From: Bacteroidia bacterium
GTDB taxonomy: Bacteria > Bacteroidota > Bacteroidia > Bacteroidales > JAPLDU01
Assembly (NCBI GenBank): GCA_026391255.1
Contig: JAPLDU010000020.1
Coordinates: forward strand, 1-40,543
DNA length: 40,543 nt
Reading direction: 5' to 3'
The first letter of the stretch is position 1, and each line of letters starts with the position of its first letter. Shown here piece by piece: positions 22,627-31,408 of this stretch. The notes under the pieces were generated by a model that did not search any database, was not told the origin of the DNA, and saw only the letters and a program-made list of their open reading frames with translations. The position numbers and the translations under genes were made by a program.

Positions 22627-24174
22627 ATGAAAAATGCAGTTATTTTATTCTTTTGTATGGTACTATTCACCTCCTTAGTTCAGGCCCAGCCTGGAACTAT
22701 ACATAGTTATCAAAAGATCAGCGATACCCAGGGTAATTTTACGGGTATTCTGGATGATGATGATGAGTTTGGTGTCACTGCCGTTATCGGGGATCTTAAT
22801 GGTGATGGGATTACTGATATTGCCGTTGGTTCAAGGTACGACGACGATGGCGGTACTAACAGAGGTGCTGTATACATAATGTTTATGAATAGTGACGGAA
22901 CTGTTAATCATTATCAGAAAATTAGCAGCGTACAGGGTAATTTTAATGATAGCCTTATAGATGGAACATATTTCGGATGGTCGGTTACAGGTATCGGGGA
23001 TCTGAATGGCGACGGGCATCCGGACATTGCCGTGAGTACTTATACAGTTCCCATGGTTTGGATATTATTTCTGAATGCCGACGGTACAGTTCAGTCCTAT
23101 CAGAAAATTGGTGAAGGATTGGGAGGATTTCCTTCAGGAATACTGTCCTCAGGTGGTCAATTTGGAATATCTGTCAGATCATTAGGCGATTTTAACAATG
23201 ATGGAATGCATGAAATTGCGGTTGGCGCGAGCCAGGATGATGACGGAGGGCCAAGCCGCGGGGCATTTTATATTTTATGCCTGAACAACACAGGATTCGC
23301 TGAGTCTTATCATAAAATAAGCCAGACTTATGGGAATTTCACTGCATCACTTTCAGATGATTGCAGATTTGGAAGAACGATAGCGCCGATTGGTGATTTA
23401 AATGGCGATGGCGTGACAGATCTCGCCGTGTCATCAATTTATGATAATGACGGAGGTATTCAAAGAGGTGCGATTTATATTTTATTTATGACTCAGGATT
23501 ACACTGTAAAATCCTGGCAAAAAATAAGCAACACTCAAGGTAATTTCACCGGAGTTCTGGATGATAATGATCAGTTCGGGATAGGACTGAGCGGAATCAG
23601 CGATATTAATGGTGATGGTATTCAAGATATTGCAGCCGGCGCAAACGCTGATGATGACGGAGGACAAAACAGAGGTGCAGTCTGGATATTATTTATGAAT
23701 ACTAATGGCACAGTGAAAGCTTATCAGAAAATAAGCAGTACAACCGGAAATTTCAATGCGGTTCTTGATGATGGCGATGGTTTCGGGGGGTTTGTCAATC
23801 TTCTGGGAGATTATAATAATGATGGCTATCCTGAAATAATAGTCGGTTCACCCCACGATGATGACGGCGGTTTAGACCATGGTGCAATCTATATTCTTTC
23901 ATTAAATTATTTGGTTAATGGTATTTCAGGAATTGAATATGAAAATTCAATATCTGTATCTCATGGCTCTGCAGGAAATAATTTTATATTAAAGATGCCT
24001 GCTGAAACAAAAGATATTAAGATTTATAATGCTACAGGACAATTAGTTCATGAATTAAAAACAAGCATGAAAACCACACTGGATATTACAATTTCCATAT
24101 CTGGAATATATTATATCAATGTTATTTCTGACCGGTTTTCTATTACTAAAAAACTTGTAGTAACCGGAAAATAG
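22627..24174 (+). CDS. Secreted FG-GAP beta-propeller protein with T9SS tail
   Basis: A 515-residue protein. The signal peptide (MKNAVILFFCMVLFTSLVQA) precedes six FG-GAP repeats of about 60 residues, each with a DxNxDG calcium-loop (GDLNGDGITDIAVG, GDFNNDGMHEIAVG and so on), a DDDGG turn, an ILF strand and a YQKIS...GNF linker. The type A T9SS sorting domain is at the end (KDIKIYNATGQLVHEL, SGIYYINVISDRFSITKKLVVTGK). I infer an exported surface or extracellular binding protein. It is the upstream member of a tandem pair with the next gene. It begins about 180 bases beyond the phage right-end repeats. Confidence 0.87.
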   Translation: MKNAVILFFCMVLFTSLVQAQPGTIHSYQKISDTQGNFTGILDDDDEFGVTAVIGDLNGDGITDIAVGSRYDDDGGTNRGAVYIMFMNSDGTVNHYQKISSVQGNFNDSLIDGTYFGWSVTGIGDLNGDGHPDIAVSTYTVPMVWILFLNADGTVQSYQKIGEGLGGFPSGILSSGGQFGISVRSLGDFNNDGMHEIAVGASQDDDGGPSRGAFYILCLNNTGFAESYHKISQTYGNFTASLSDDCRFGRTIAPIGDLNGDGVTDLAVSSIYDNDGGIQRGAIYILFMTQDYTVKSWQKISNTQGNFTGVLDDNDQFGIGLSGISDINGDGIQDIAAGANADDDGGQNRGAVWILFMNTNGTVKAYQKISSTTGNFNAVLDDGDGFGGFVNLLGDYNNDGYPEIIVGSPHDDDGGLDHGAIYILSLNYLVNGISGIEYENSISVSHGSAGNNFILKMPAETKDIKIYNATGQLVHELKTSMKTTLDITISISGIYYINVISDRFSITKKLVVTGK

Positions 24175-24304
24175 AATTTTATAACGACATTACTTACATC
24201 CTGTCATTTAAAAATAGATTGCTTATATTTGGTCAACAGGATTTTATTGCCACCTGAACATTTTATTGGTTTCGCAGATATTCAGAATAAATTAATAATA
24301 TATT

Positions 24305-26932
24305 ATGAAATTTTCATTTCAGTTTTTATTAATGATGTTACTAAATGTCGCTTTTATCAAGGCCCAGCCAGGCATGGTATATAGTTATCAGAAAATCAGC
24401 GATACCCAGGGTAATTTTACAGGTATTCTGGACAATGATGATGAGTTTGGTGTTCCGGCAAATATAGGGGATATTAATGGTGACGGTATTACTGATATTG
24501 CTGTTGGCTCAAGGTATGACGACGATGGAGGCACTGACAGGGGAGCCGTTTATATCATGTTTATGAATAGCAACGGAACCGTTAACAGTTATCAGAAAAT
24601 CAGCAGCACCCAGGGTAACTTTTGTGATCCTCTGGCAGATTACTCGTATTTCGGATGGTCAGTTACCGGTATTGGAGACCTGAATAGTGACGGGATTCCT
24701 GATATTGCGGTGAGTTCTTTCAATGTTTCCCTGGTATGGGTATTATTTCTGAATGCAAATGGGACCGTTCAATCATGTCAGAAAATTGGGAATGGATTGG
24801 GAGGAATGCCTGCAGGTGTGATCTCCGGAGGTGACTTCTTCGGAGTTTCAGTCAGATCAATAGGTGATTTTAACAATGACGGGAAACAGGAAATTGCTGT
24901 TGGAGCTGAGAGAACCGATAACCTAGGTGCATTTTATATTTTCAATCTGACCAGTGCTGGGATGGTTCAATCTTATTATATGATCAGTACAACAACCGGA
25001 AATTTCACGGCAACCCTTACTCCTGATTGCAGGTTCGGAAGGGTGGTAACTCCCTTGGGTGATATGAATAATGATGGTGTAATTGATCTTGGTGTGTCTG
25101 CCATTTATGACAATGATGGCGGAACACACCGCGGTGCATTTTACATTTTATATATGAACCAGAATTATACCGTTAACTCATGGCACAAAATCAGTGATAC
25201 TCAGGGCAATTTTACAGGTCAGCTGGATGATTATGACCAGTTTGGGTTAGGACTTTGCGGAATTGGTGATATTAATGGCGATGGTATTGCTGATATTGCT
25301 GCCGGAGCAAACGGTGATGGTGACGGAGGACCAGCCAGAGGTGCCGTCTGGATTTTATTTATGAATTCAAACGGAACTGTGAATTCTTACCAGAAAATAA
25401 GCAATACATCCGGAAATTTCACCGCAGTCCTTGATGATGGTGATCGCTTCGGGGGTATCATCAGTAATCTCGGGGATCTTAATAACGACGGCCATCCTGA
25501 AATCGTTGTGGGTGCTCCATATGATGATGATGGAGGTTATAATCACGGGGCTGTCTATATTTTATCTTTAAATTCAGAGTGTATTCTTAACATGGATTTG
25601 GGAAATGACCAGACAATCTGCCAGGGACAAAATGTGACCCTGAATGCAACCCAACTGGGAGGAAACTATCTATGGTCAAATGGCCAGACCAATTCTTCGA
25701 TACAGGTTGCCACAAGCGGCACCTACTCAGTTACAGTGACAAATTCCTGCGCGACAGCAAGTGATTCTGTTCATGTGGAGGTAAACTCTATTCCAGTTAT
25801 CAATCTTGATTCAACGTTTAATTTGTGTACCGGTCAGACAGTTATTCTGGATCCTGGAACTTGTGTTTGCAGCTACCTTTGGTCAGACGGGTCTACCACC
25901 GGTTCAATATCAGTTAGTACTGCCGGTACTTATGATGTAACGGTGACTAACCTATGTGGTTCAGTTTACGGCCAGACGCAGGTTATTACCTCGGACAATC
26001 CTTTAATTCATATGGGTTCAAGTGGTTCAACCTGTGCCGGCGATACACTTGTTTACAGCACTTCAGGGACCGATCAGTACCTGTGGAGCACAGGATCCAC
26101 CTCATCGTCACTTTCAGTTACTCAAACAGGGGTATATGGACTAACTGTAACTAACTCAAATGGGTGTTCCACCTCAACTGTTGTTACTGCATATTTTTAT
26201 CCTTTGCCGATTATAACGCTTGGAAATGATACTTCTTTATATCTTAACCAATCATTGGTACTTAATGCCGGAACAGGTTATCCACATTATATGTGGAATA
26301 ATGGCACGAATAATCAGACTTTATCAATTAACAGCGGAATATTACAAAATGGCCTGAATAATTTTTGTGTAACTGTAACGGATAATCATACCTGTCATAG
26401 CAGCGACTGTATCAATATTATTTACTATCCTTTTAATCTTACTGACCAACAAAACATAAACATTTCTATCGGTTGGAGTATAATTTCAACTTATATACAA
26501 CCTACCAACCCATCCATAGTAAGCGTATTTTCGGTTATTACGGGTCTTGTTATTGTAAAAAACGGAAGTGGACAAATCTATTGGCCACAGTATGGAGTAA
26601 ATAACATCGGTAATCTGATAGTCACCCAGGGTTACCAGGTAAAAATGTTGCAACAGCAGGTACTTCAGGTCGTCGGAAATGCAATTGTTCCTCAAAACAC
26701 ACCAATCAGTTTACCAACCGGATGGAACATCATTGCCTACCTGCGTCATAGCCCCGGTTTGATATCCTCAATGCTTGGCGGAATTGCTGTTAGCATCCAT
26801 ATTGTTAAAAATGGTGCGGGCCAGATTTATTGGCCCTATTACGGATTAAATACTATTATGAATATGAATCCAGGTGAAGGATACCAGATAAATACCACTG
26901 TACCTGAAATTTTAACATATCCGCCAAATTAG
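24305..26932 (+). CDS. Secreted FG-GAP plus Ig-like repeat protein
   Basis: An 875-residue paralogue of the preceding gene. The signal peptide ends near FIKA, and the first 420 residues are six FG-GAP repeats with near-identical words (YQKISDTQGNFTGILD). Four Ig-like domains follow (about 430-715; pattern LWSNGQTNSSIQV...GTYSVTVTN). Then come two copies of a Trp-containing module (GWSIISTYIQP...IVKNGSGQIYWPQYG and GWNIIAYLRH...IVKNGAGQIYWPYYG). Such modules usually lead to a T9SS sorting domain, but the frame stops after TYPPN without one. So it may be truncated or sorted another way. Extracellular by inference. Confidence 0.83.
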   Translation: MKFSFQFLLMMLLNVAFIKAQPGMVYSYQKISDTQGNFTGILDNDDEFGVPANIGDINGDGITDIAVGSRYDDDGGTDRGAVYIMFMNSNGTVNSYQKISSTQGNFCDPLADYSYFGWSVTGIGDLNSDGIPDIAVSSFNVSLVWVLFLNANGTVQSCQKIGNGLGGMPAGVISGGDFFGVSVRSIGDFNNDGKQEIAVGAERTDNLGAFYIFNLTSAGMVQSYYMISTTTGNFTATLTPDCRFGRVVTPLGDMNNDGVIDLGVSAIYDNDGGTHRGAFYILYMNQNYTVNSWHKISDTQGNFTGQLDDYDQFGLGLCGIGDINGDGIADIAAGANGDGDGGPARGAVWILFMNSNGTVNSYQKISNTSGNFTAVLDDGDRFGGIISNLGDLNNDGHPEIVVGAPYDDDGGYNHGAVYILSLNSECILNMDLGNDQTICQGQNVTLNATQLGGNYLWSNGQTNSSIQVATSGTYSVTVTNSCATASDSVHVEVNSIPVINLDSTFNLCTGQTVILDPGTCVCSYLWSDGSTTGSISVSTAGTYDVTVTNLCGSVYGQTQVITSDNPLIHMGSSGSTCAGDTLVYSTSGTDQYLWSTGSTSSSLSVTQTGVYGLTVTNSNGCSTSTVVTAYFYPLPIITLGNDTSLYLNQSLVLNAGTGYPHYMWNNGTNNQTLSINSGILQNGLNNFCVTVTDNHTCHSSDCINIIYYPFNLTDQQNINISIGWSIISTYIQPTNPSIVSVFSVITGLVIVKNGSGQIYWPQYGVNNIGNLIVTQGYQVKMLQQQVLQVVGNAIVPQNTPISLPTGWNIIAYLRHSPGLISSMLGGIAVSIHIVKNGAGQIYWPYYGLNTIMNMNPGEGYQINTTVPEILTYPPN

Positions 26933-27007
26933 CGTTTGTAATTAAAGTCAGTACTTTTTGATTTATGAATTAAGTATGCTGATTTGTAATTTACGAAAAA
27001 TGCGTAA

Positions 27008-28216
27008 TTATCTTACCATAATCTTACCTGATCTGCTGGCCTTATCCGAAGTAACCATGTAAATATACAAGCCAGGTAATAAATCACCTGTGTTTATTAT
27101 TCTTTCATACAATCCTGGAGTCTGTTGCTTATGAATTGATGATAATACAACTTTTCCTGAATAATCATAAATATTATATTTTAGCAGACATGGCTGAACA
27201 ATTTTGTAATGTACTGTCAGGTATTTTTGTATGTCATTATAAATTACTGATAACTCATTTTCATTCATCAATTGTGGGACATTGTCAGGAAGCGAGTATT
27301 TTAGTATCATACCACTGCTGCCCACCGCCCACCCAAGGTTTTCGTTAATAAAACTTACTGAATAAATACTCTGATTTGTAATAGGTTGTAATATTGTCCA
27401 TGATTCTCCTCCGTTTGTGCTGTGGGCAATCAACCCTTCGTAACCAACCGCCCAGCCATTTAAATTATCAGTAAAAAAAACAGATTTGGGAATATTATTT
27501 GTTCCTCCGCAAAGAACATCTGTCCAGGAATAACCATCGTATTTACAAACCACTCCGAACAGACTGTTGGTTCCGGCAGCCCATATGTGAGTATCATCTG
27601 TTAAAAAAAACCTTTCTAAAAGCAGTGCATCCGGTATTCCATTCACTAAATTCCATTCAGATCCATTGTAATGGTAAATCCGGTTCGCTCCTCCTGCAAT
27701 CCATCCGCTGCTGTCTGATGTAAATTTTACAGCAGACAGATCATAAGAAACAAAATTATGTAATGTCCAGATTGAATTAGTATAATGCAGTGTAGTCCCG
27801 GTTTTTCTTACTGCCCAGCCATTATCTGCCGATATCATATTAACAGATAATAAATCCTTAGTTACACCGGATGATTGGGCTATCCAATTGTTTCCACCAT
27901 CTGTGGTATGAATAATTAAACCATCGTTTCCAGCCACCCAGCCATTCAGGGTATCGACAAATGAAACTGAATTAAGATCATTTATTATTCCGCTAACCTG
28001 GCTGATCCAATTGGTTCCGTTATATTTGATAATATTTCCGGTCATTCCGACTGCCCATCCATTGGTAGAATTAATAAATTTCATAGAATAAAGGCTTTGA
28101 GCAACAATACCTGGCTGAATCATCCATTCCTGACCAAGAATGTTTGCCTGGTGAAATAGAAATGAGTGAAAAAACATTCCTGAAAAACAAAAAATGAATA
28201 ATGTGATTTTTTGCAT
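27008..28216 (-). CDS. Secreted YCF48/BNR-type propeller protein with T9SS tail
   Basis: A 402-residue protein. After the signal peptide come repeated blades of the YCF48/BNR pattern (NGWAVGMTGNIIKYNG, NGWVAGNDGLIIHTTDGGNNW, NGWAVGYEGLIAHSTNGGESW, LGWAVGSSGMILKY), about seven in all. A type A T9SS sorting domain ends the protein (YNIYDYSGKVVLSS, PGLYIYMVTSDKASRSGKIMVR). Homologous blades in plants and cyanobacteria serve photosystem II assembly, but here the fold is a generic extracellular propeller. It is convergent with the FG-GAP pair. Confidence 0.85.
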   Translation of the reverse strand: MQKITLFIFCFSGMFFHSFLFHQANILGQEWMIQPGIVAQSLYSMKFINSTNGWAVGMTGNIIKYNGTNWISQVSGIINDLNSVSFVDTLNGWVAGNDGLIIHTTDGGNNWIAQSSGVTKDLLSVNMISADNGWAVRKTGTTLHYTNSIWTLHNFVSYDLSAVKFTSDSSGWIAGGANRIYHYNGSEWNLVNGIPDALLLERFFLTDDTHIWAAGTNSLFGVVCKYDGYSWTDVLCGGTNNIPKSVFFTDNLNGWAVGYEGLIAHSTNGGESWTILQPITNQSIYSVSFINENLGWAVGSSGMILKYSLPDNVPQLMNENELSVIYNDIQKYLTVHYKIVQPCLLKYNIYDYSGKVVLSSIHKQQTPGLYERIINTGDLLPGLYIYMVTSDKASRSGKIMVR

Positions 28217-28290
28217 ATTCAGATATATAGCATTAGTTGGACGAACATGCCTTTAGAAACTTTACTACTTTTTACTTTATAAACTCTTTA

Positions 28291-29058
28291 TTAAACTTCA
28301 ACAAGACGAATCATCCAAAAGTCATCTGACAAATTCTCTTCTGTCAGGTATTCGTAAGGCATGGTGAAATAACCTTTTAATCCCCAGCCTGAACCCCAGC
28401 TATTACGTATAATAAACCGTTTTGCGGCATCATCATATCCCACCGCAAGCACTGCATGTCCACCAAGAACGCCTTCATTTTTCTTTGGCATATTCAACTT
28501 GCCGGTCTTAGCTACAGTAGTGCTTTCAAAAGAATCATAGACTGTAAAACCCAAAACAAACGGATAACCATCCGCCAGGCAGCCTTTCATCTGATCAGAC
28601 GAACGCAGAATACGATGATAAGAAAGCACCTGATGTTTCAGTGCTTCTTTATAACAGGCAGCGCCAGGTTTTACTGCAAACTTAGCAATATCGTAAGGCA
28701 GCATTTTTTCAGGACATACCCCTTGTTTATTCACACTCTTGATTCCGTCACGTATTTCTGCACCGCTGTCAGTATTCACGGTACCTTCCATTGACCTTTC
28801 GTTATAATAAATAAACAGACGGGCAGGTACAAAATCACTTGCTTTTGCCTGTTTCATTAATTCAAATTCAAACGCAGCGCCAATCGCGTTCGCAGTGCAG
28901 CTGCCCAAATGTCCCTGGTTATATACCGGGGGACAGAGTTTTCGTAAATCAACTTTAGGCGGTAATTTTTTCAAAAGAGCCTTTGGCGCTGCGTACATTA
29001 AATCACGATGATCAGGCAAATCCGGTTGCCACCCGTACCATTTAATATTATGTGCCAT
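28291..29058 (-). CDS. Papain-like C1 family cysteine peptidase
   Basis: A 255-residue protein with a complete papain triad: oxyanion Gln48 and nucleophile Cys54 in YNQGHLGSCTANA, His201 in GGHAVLAVGYDD and Asn219 in IIRNSWGSGWGLKGYF. The N-terminus (YGWQPDLPDHRDLMY...LPPKVDLR) matches the short C1 peptidases of bacteria that carry no propeptide inhibitor. There is no signal peptide, so it is either cytoplasmic or exported by an unrecognised route. Substrate unknown. No neighbour suggests a pathway. Confidence 0.9.
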   Translation of the reverse strand: MAHNIKWYGWQPDLPDHRDLMYAAPKALLKKLPPKVDLRKLCPPVYNQGHLGSCTANAIGAAFEFELMKQAKASDFVPARLFIYYNERSMEGTVNTDSGAEIRDGIKSVNKQGVCPEKMLPYDIAKFAVKPGAACYKEALKHQVLSYHRILRSSDQMKGCLADGYPFVLGFTVYDSFESTTVAKTGKLNMPKKNEGVLGGHAVLAVGYDDAAKRFIIRNSWGSGWGLKGYFTMPYEYLTEENLSDDFWMIRLVEV

Positions 29059-29121
29059 TATATCGAAGTTATTATATTATTTGCCTACTCTGTTCAGGAT
29101 TTTCGGCTGATTCCGTTATAT

Positions 29122-29156
29122 AGTCGATAGTCGCAAGTCGACAGTCGTAAGTCATA
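29122..29156. repeat. Heptamer array (AGTCGTA type)
   Basis: Five 7-bp units: AGTCGAT, AGTCGCA, AGTCGAC, AGTCGTA, AGTCATA. It lies upstream of the peptidase gene in a gap of about 550 bases and is the reverse-complement relative of the array at 3959. Confidence 0.7.
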
Positions 29157-29359
29157 ATATTTACGACATCATTTTTATCCATTCCTAAAGTTCATTATTC
29201 ATATTTCAATGCATTTAATTTTACCTCAATACAATCAATTTAATACAAAGATAAATCAAAAAATATGATGGTTGTATTTTAACCTGATTAATTCAAAGGC
29301 TTTGTGATTTTCATGTGTAATAGTCAAATGTAGCAAGCAGATTCCTTCAAATATTAAAA

Positions 29360-29600
29360 CTCCGAAGGAGATAATATTTATATGCCTATTGCGCCGGCTT
29401 CACTGTATGATGGTTGTTTCAAAACAACATTTTACTGGCGAAGCCGGAAACCAATGGGAGCGGTCATATCAACCCCAGGTTACAAACATGTGACCTCTAC
29501 GAGGTCAGCGGATCAGCTGGGGGCAATTGACCGCATGCGCATACTTGGTTTCGCCCGGGGCTATTCAGCTTTAAGTCCTTCAGGCTTTTTTCAGTGTACC
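29360..29600. repeat. GC-rich multi-hairpin intergenic element
   Basis: About 240 bases clearly richer in G+C than the flanks, with nested inverted repeats. These are CTCC-GAA-GGAG (29360-29370), CCGGCTTC/GAAGCCGG (29394-29401, 29440-29447) enclosing GTTGTTT/AAACAAC (29413-29419, 29422-29428), and TGACCTC-TAC-GAGGTCA (29491-29507). It ends in CTTCAGGCTTTTTT. A 77-codon open frame crosses it but looks like a by-product. It may be a structured RNA or a dispersed repeat; I could not tell which. Confidence 0.5.
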
Positions 29601-29607
29601 CGAATTA

Positions 29608-30216
29608 TTATTTGAAATTCAGGATTAGTGAGATATTATGAAAATATAATGATCGCATTGAAGGTTCTTTATTTATATTCAATAATCCATAAGAATATCT
29701 AAGTTCCGGAGCAAAAATACAATAGGGGTTGAGGTTTTCAAACCCAATTCCAAGGTCTATTGCCAGATCGGGATTTGTGGTATAGCCTGAACCTGATTTT
29801 TTCAAAGATGACCTGAAATCCGGTCCAATGAGAATATATGGATTAATCTTACCATCATTTATTTTGTACATCAAATGTGTTATAAATTCTTCGCTGACCT
29901 GGAATATCTTATATGTAGTTACTGAATTATCTGTGTTTGAAAATTCAACTTGTGCTTTATTGAAGGATATTTCGGCTTGTGGGGAAATGATCCAATGTTT
30001 TGAAATAGAATAATCCATTAATATTCCAATACTGAACCCTGAACCATCAGATATTTTAGCATTAACAGGTAAAGGATCCTTAGAATATAGATACGAGTAG
30101 TTTACACCTAAATTAAACCCAAACCTCAACTTACTTCCTGAATCATTATTTTCAGTTTGTGAGAAAACAACAACAGAAACAATCAGCATAACTGCCAATA
30201 AAACAACTTTTTTCAT
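29608..30216 (-). CDS. Porin-family outer membrane beta-barrel protein
   Basis: A 202-residue protein. The signal peptide MKKVVLLAVMLIVSVVVFSQ is followed by alternating amphipathic strands (LRFGFNLGVNYSYLYS, GFSIGILMDYSISKHWIISPQAEISFNKA, NPYILIGPDFRSSL) and a final strand ending in Phe-Lys (YFHNISLILNFK). This is the pattern of the OMP_b-brl_2 (PorT-like) barrels of Bacteroidetes, probably eight strands. Location is the outer membrane. Function unknown; many family members have no assigned role. Monocistronic. Confidence 0.8.
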   Translation of the reverse strand: MKKVVLLAVMLIVSVVVFSQTENNDSGSKLRFGFNLGVNYSYLYSKDPLPVNAKISDGSGFSIGILMDYSISKHWIISPQAEISFNKAQVEFSNTDNSVTTYKIFQVSEEFITHLMYKINDGKINPYILIGPDFRSSLKKSGSGYTTNPDLAIDLGIGFENLNPYCIFAPELRYSYGLLNINKEPSMRSLYFHNISLILNFK

Positions 30217-30363
30217 ATTTTCACTTTTAAAAGGTTAACAGAAAATAGTTGTATTTCATGCAGTATTTATTGATTCTAAATAGAAACATGCTTCCCTGTT
30301 TTTTATTGTGGATTGAAAACTTGTAATAGAATTGTGAGCGAGATGAACGATCGAACATTCTTT

Positions 30364-30384
30364 GCGACTCTTGACTTGTGACCC
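30364..30384. repeat. Short heptamer array (GCGACTC/TTGACTT)
   Basis: Three 7-bp units: GCGACTC, TTGACTT, GTGACCC. Same word family as 3959-3986. It lies between the barrel protein and the lipoprotein. Confidence 0.45.
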
Positions 30385-30455
30385 TTATCCTGTTACATGG
30401 TATCTTTTTTACCTTCACTCATGATGCAAGATGAAGCCGGTAAAAAACCGAAACT

Positions 30456-31184
30456 TTATTTTTTTTGCAATGAAGTGTTTATATCATTTATTATTTCCTC
30501 AATACATTGTTTTGTGCTCAGCGAAAGAGATTCGACCAGATTTACAGTGTAATCATACCTCATCTGATCCACACTTTCAGAACCATTAAATGAAAATGGC
30601 AGCGTCTTTTTTATATCATATGATTTTTCTGCAATTAATCTATCCCCTTTCTTTAATCGGGTCGACACCTGCAATTCTGTCTCTGCATCAGATCCGGTTT
30701 CATTAAAATATGTTGAATATACAAATAATAAAAATATAACTGTAGTACTTCGTTTATATTTTGATTTTGTAATACAGGTATCGATCCTGATATCCAGGGT
30801 GTACATTGAATCATCCGAGATTTTATCACTGATACCGAAACATGCTGTTCTTCCGCTCTCATCCATGAATGAGCCGGCAAAGAAATCATTGTACTTTTCC
30901 CGGATGGAGCTTTGCCCGAGTTTCACAAGCATATCAATCTCGAAATAGTTTAACATAATGAATGGAAGAACCAATCTTTTAACCTTTGACACCCTTGTAA
31001 TACTATCCAATGGTTCATAATTCAGCCTGACAATCAACGAATCAGTTTTCGGGCAATTTTTTATTTCGCTGTCATGGATATAACCGATCGGTACATTATA
31101 ATTTCTTAGACTGTTCTGGAGAATCCTGGATTCCGAACAGGAAATAGTTACAATTGAAATAATCAAAATATAAGCAAAACGCAT
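30456..31184 (-). CDS. Hypothetical lipoprotein
   Basis: A 242-residue protein. The N-terminus MRFAYILIISIVTISCSESR has a lipobox-like end with Cys16 as the likely lipidated residue. The body mixes beta strands and a C-terminal helix (VNLVESLSLSTKQCIEEIINDINTSLQKK) and contains a patch TVIFLLFVYSTYFNE. No family recognised. It is divergent from the large Asp-box protein across a gap full of tandem repeats. Confidence 0.65.
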   Translation of the reverse strand: MRFAYILIISIVTISCSESRILQNSLRNYNVPIGYIHDSEIKNCPKTDSLIVRLNYEPLDSITRVSKVKRLVLPFIMLNYFEIDMLVKLGQSSIREKYNDFFAGSFMDESGRTACFGISDKISDDSMYTLDIRIDTCITKSKYKRSTTVIFLLFVYSTYFNETGSDAETELQVSTRLKKGDRLIAEKSYDIKKTLPFSFNGSESVDQMRYDYTVNLVESLSLSTKQCIEEIINDINTSLQKK

Positions 31185-31249
31185 TTTTAAATTTTTACCG
31201 GTTAATCATAATAACGCAAATAAGAATGATGAATTATGAATGGTTATAA

Positions 31250-31292
31250 AGTATCAGGTATCAAGAATCAAGTATCAAGTATCAGGTATCAG
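31250..31292. repeat. Heptamer array (AGTATCA/GGTATCA)
   Basis: Six consecutive 7-bp units: AGTATCA, GGTATCA, AGAATCA, AGTATCA, AGTATCA, GGTATCA, and a partial unit. Longest member of the GTATCA family in the window. Confidence 0.75.
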
Positions 31293-31330
31293 GACAACAT
31301 ACAATCAATAGAACACTTTAATAATCGACA

Positions 31331-31370
31331 TTTTCAAATTCTCAAATTCTCAAATTTTCAAATTCTAAAA
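31331..31370. repeat. Octamer array (TTCTCAAA) next to a promoter
   Basis: Five 8-bp units: TTTTCAAA, TTCTCAAA, TTCTCAAA, TTTTCAAA, TTCTAAAA. It ends five bases before a TATCTTTG -7 box, so it occupies the -33 region of that promoter. Confidence 0.75.
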
Positions 31371-31374
31371 TATC

Positions 31375-31382
31375 TATCTTTG
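31375..31382 (+). promoter_or_regulatory. Candidate -7 box of the Asp-box protein gene
   Basis: TATCTTTG fits TAnnTTTG and lies 26 bases before the ATG at 31409. The -33 position falls in the TTCTCAAA array and has no TTG. Confidence 0.5.
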
Positions 31383-31408
31383 ATTTTTAATTCAAAATTT
31401 ATCAGGAA

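Noticed and set aside
29382-29615. A 77-codon gene
   Set aside because: It crosses the hairpin-rich element, has an amino acid content dictated by palindromes and no start signal, and is better explained as a structured repeat.
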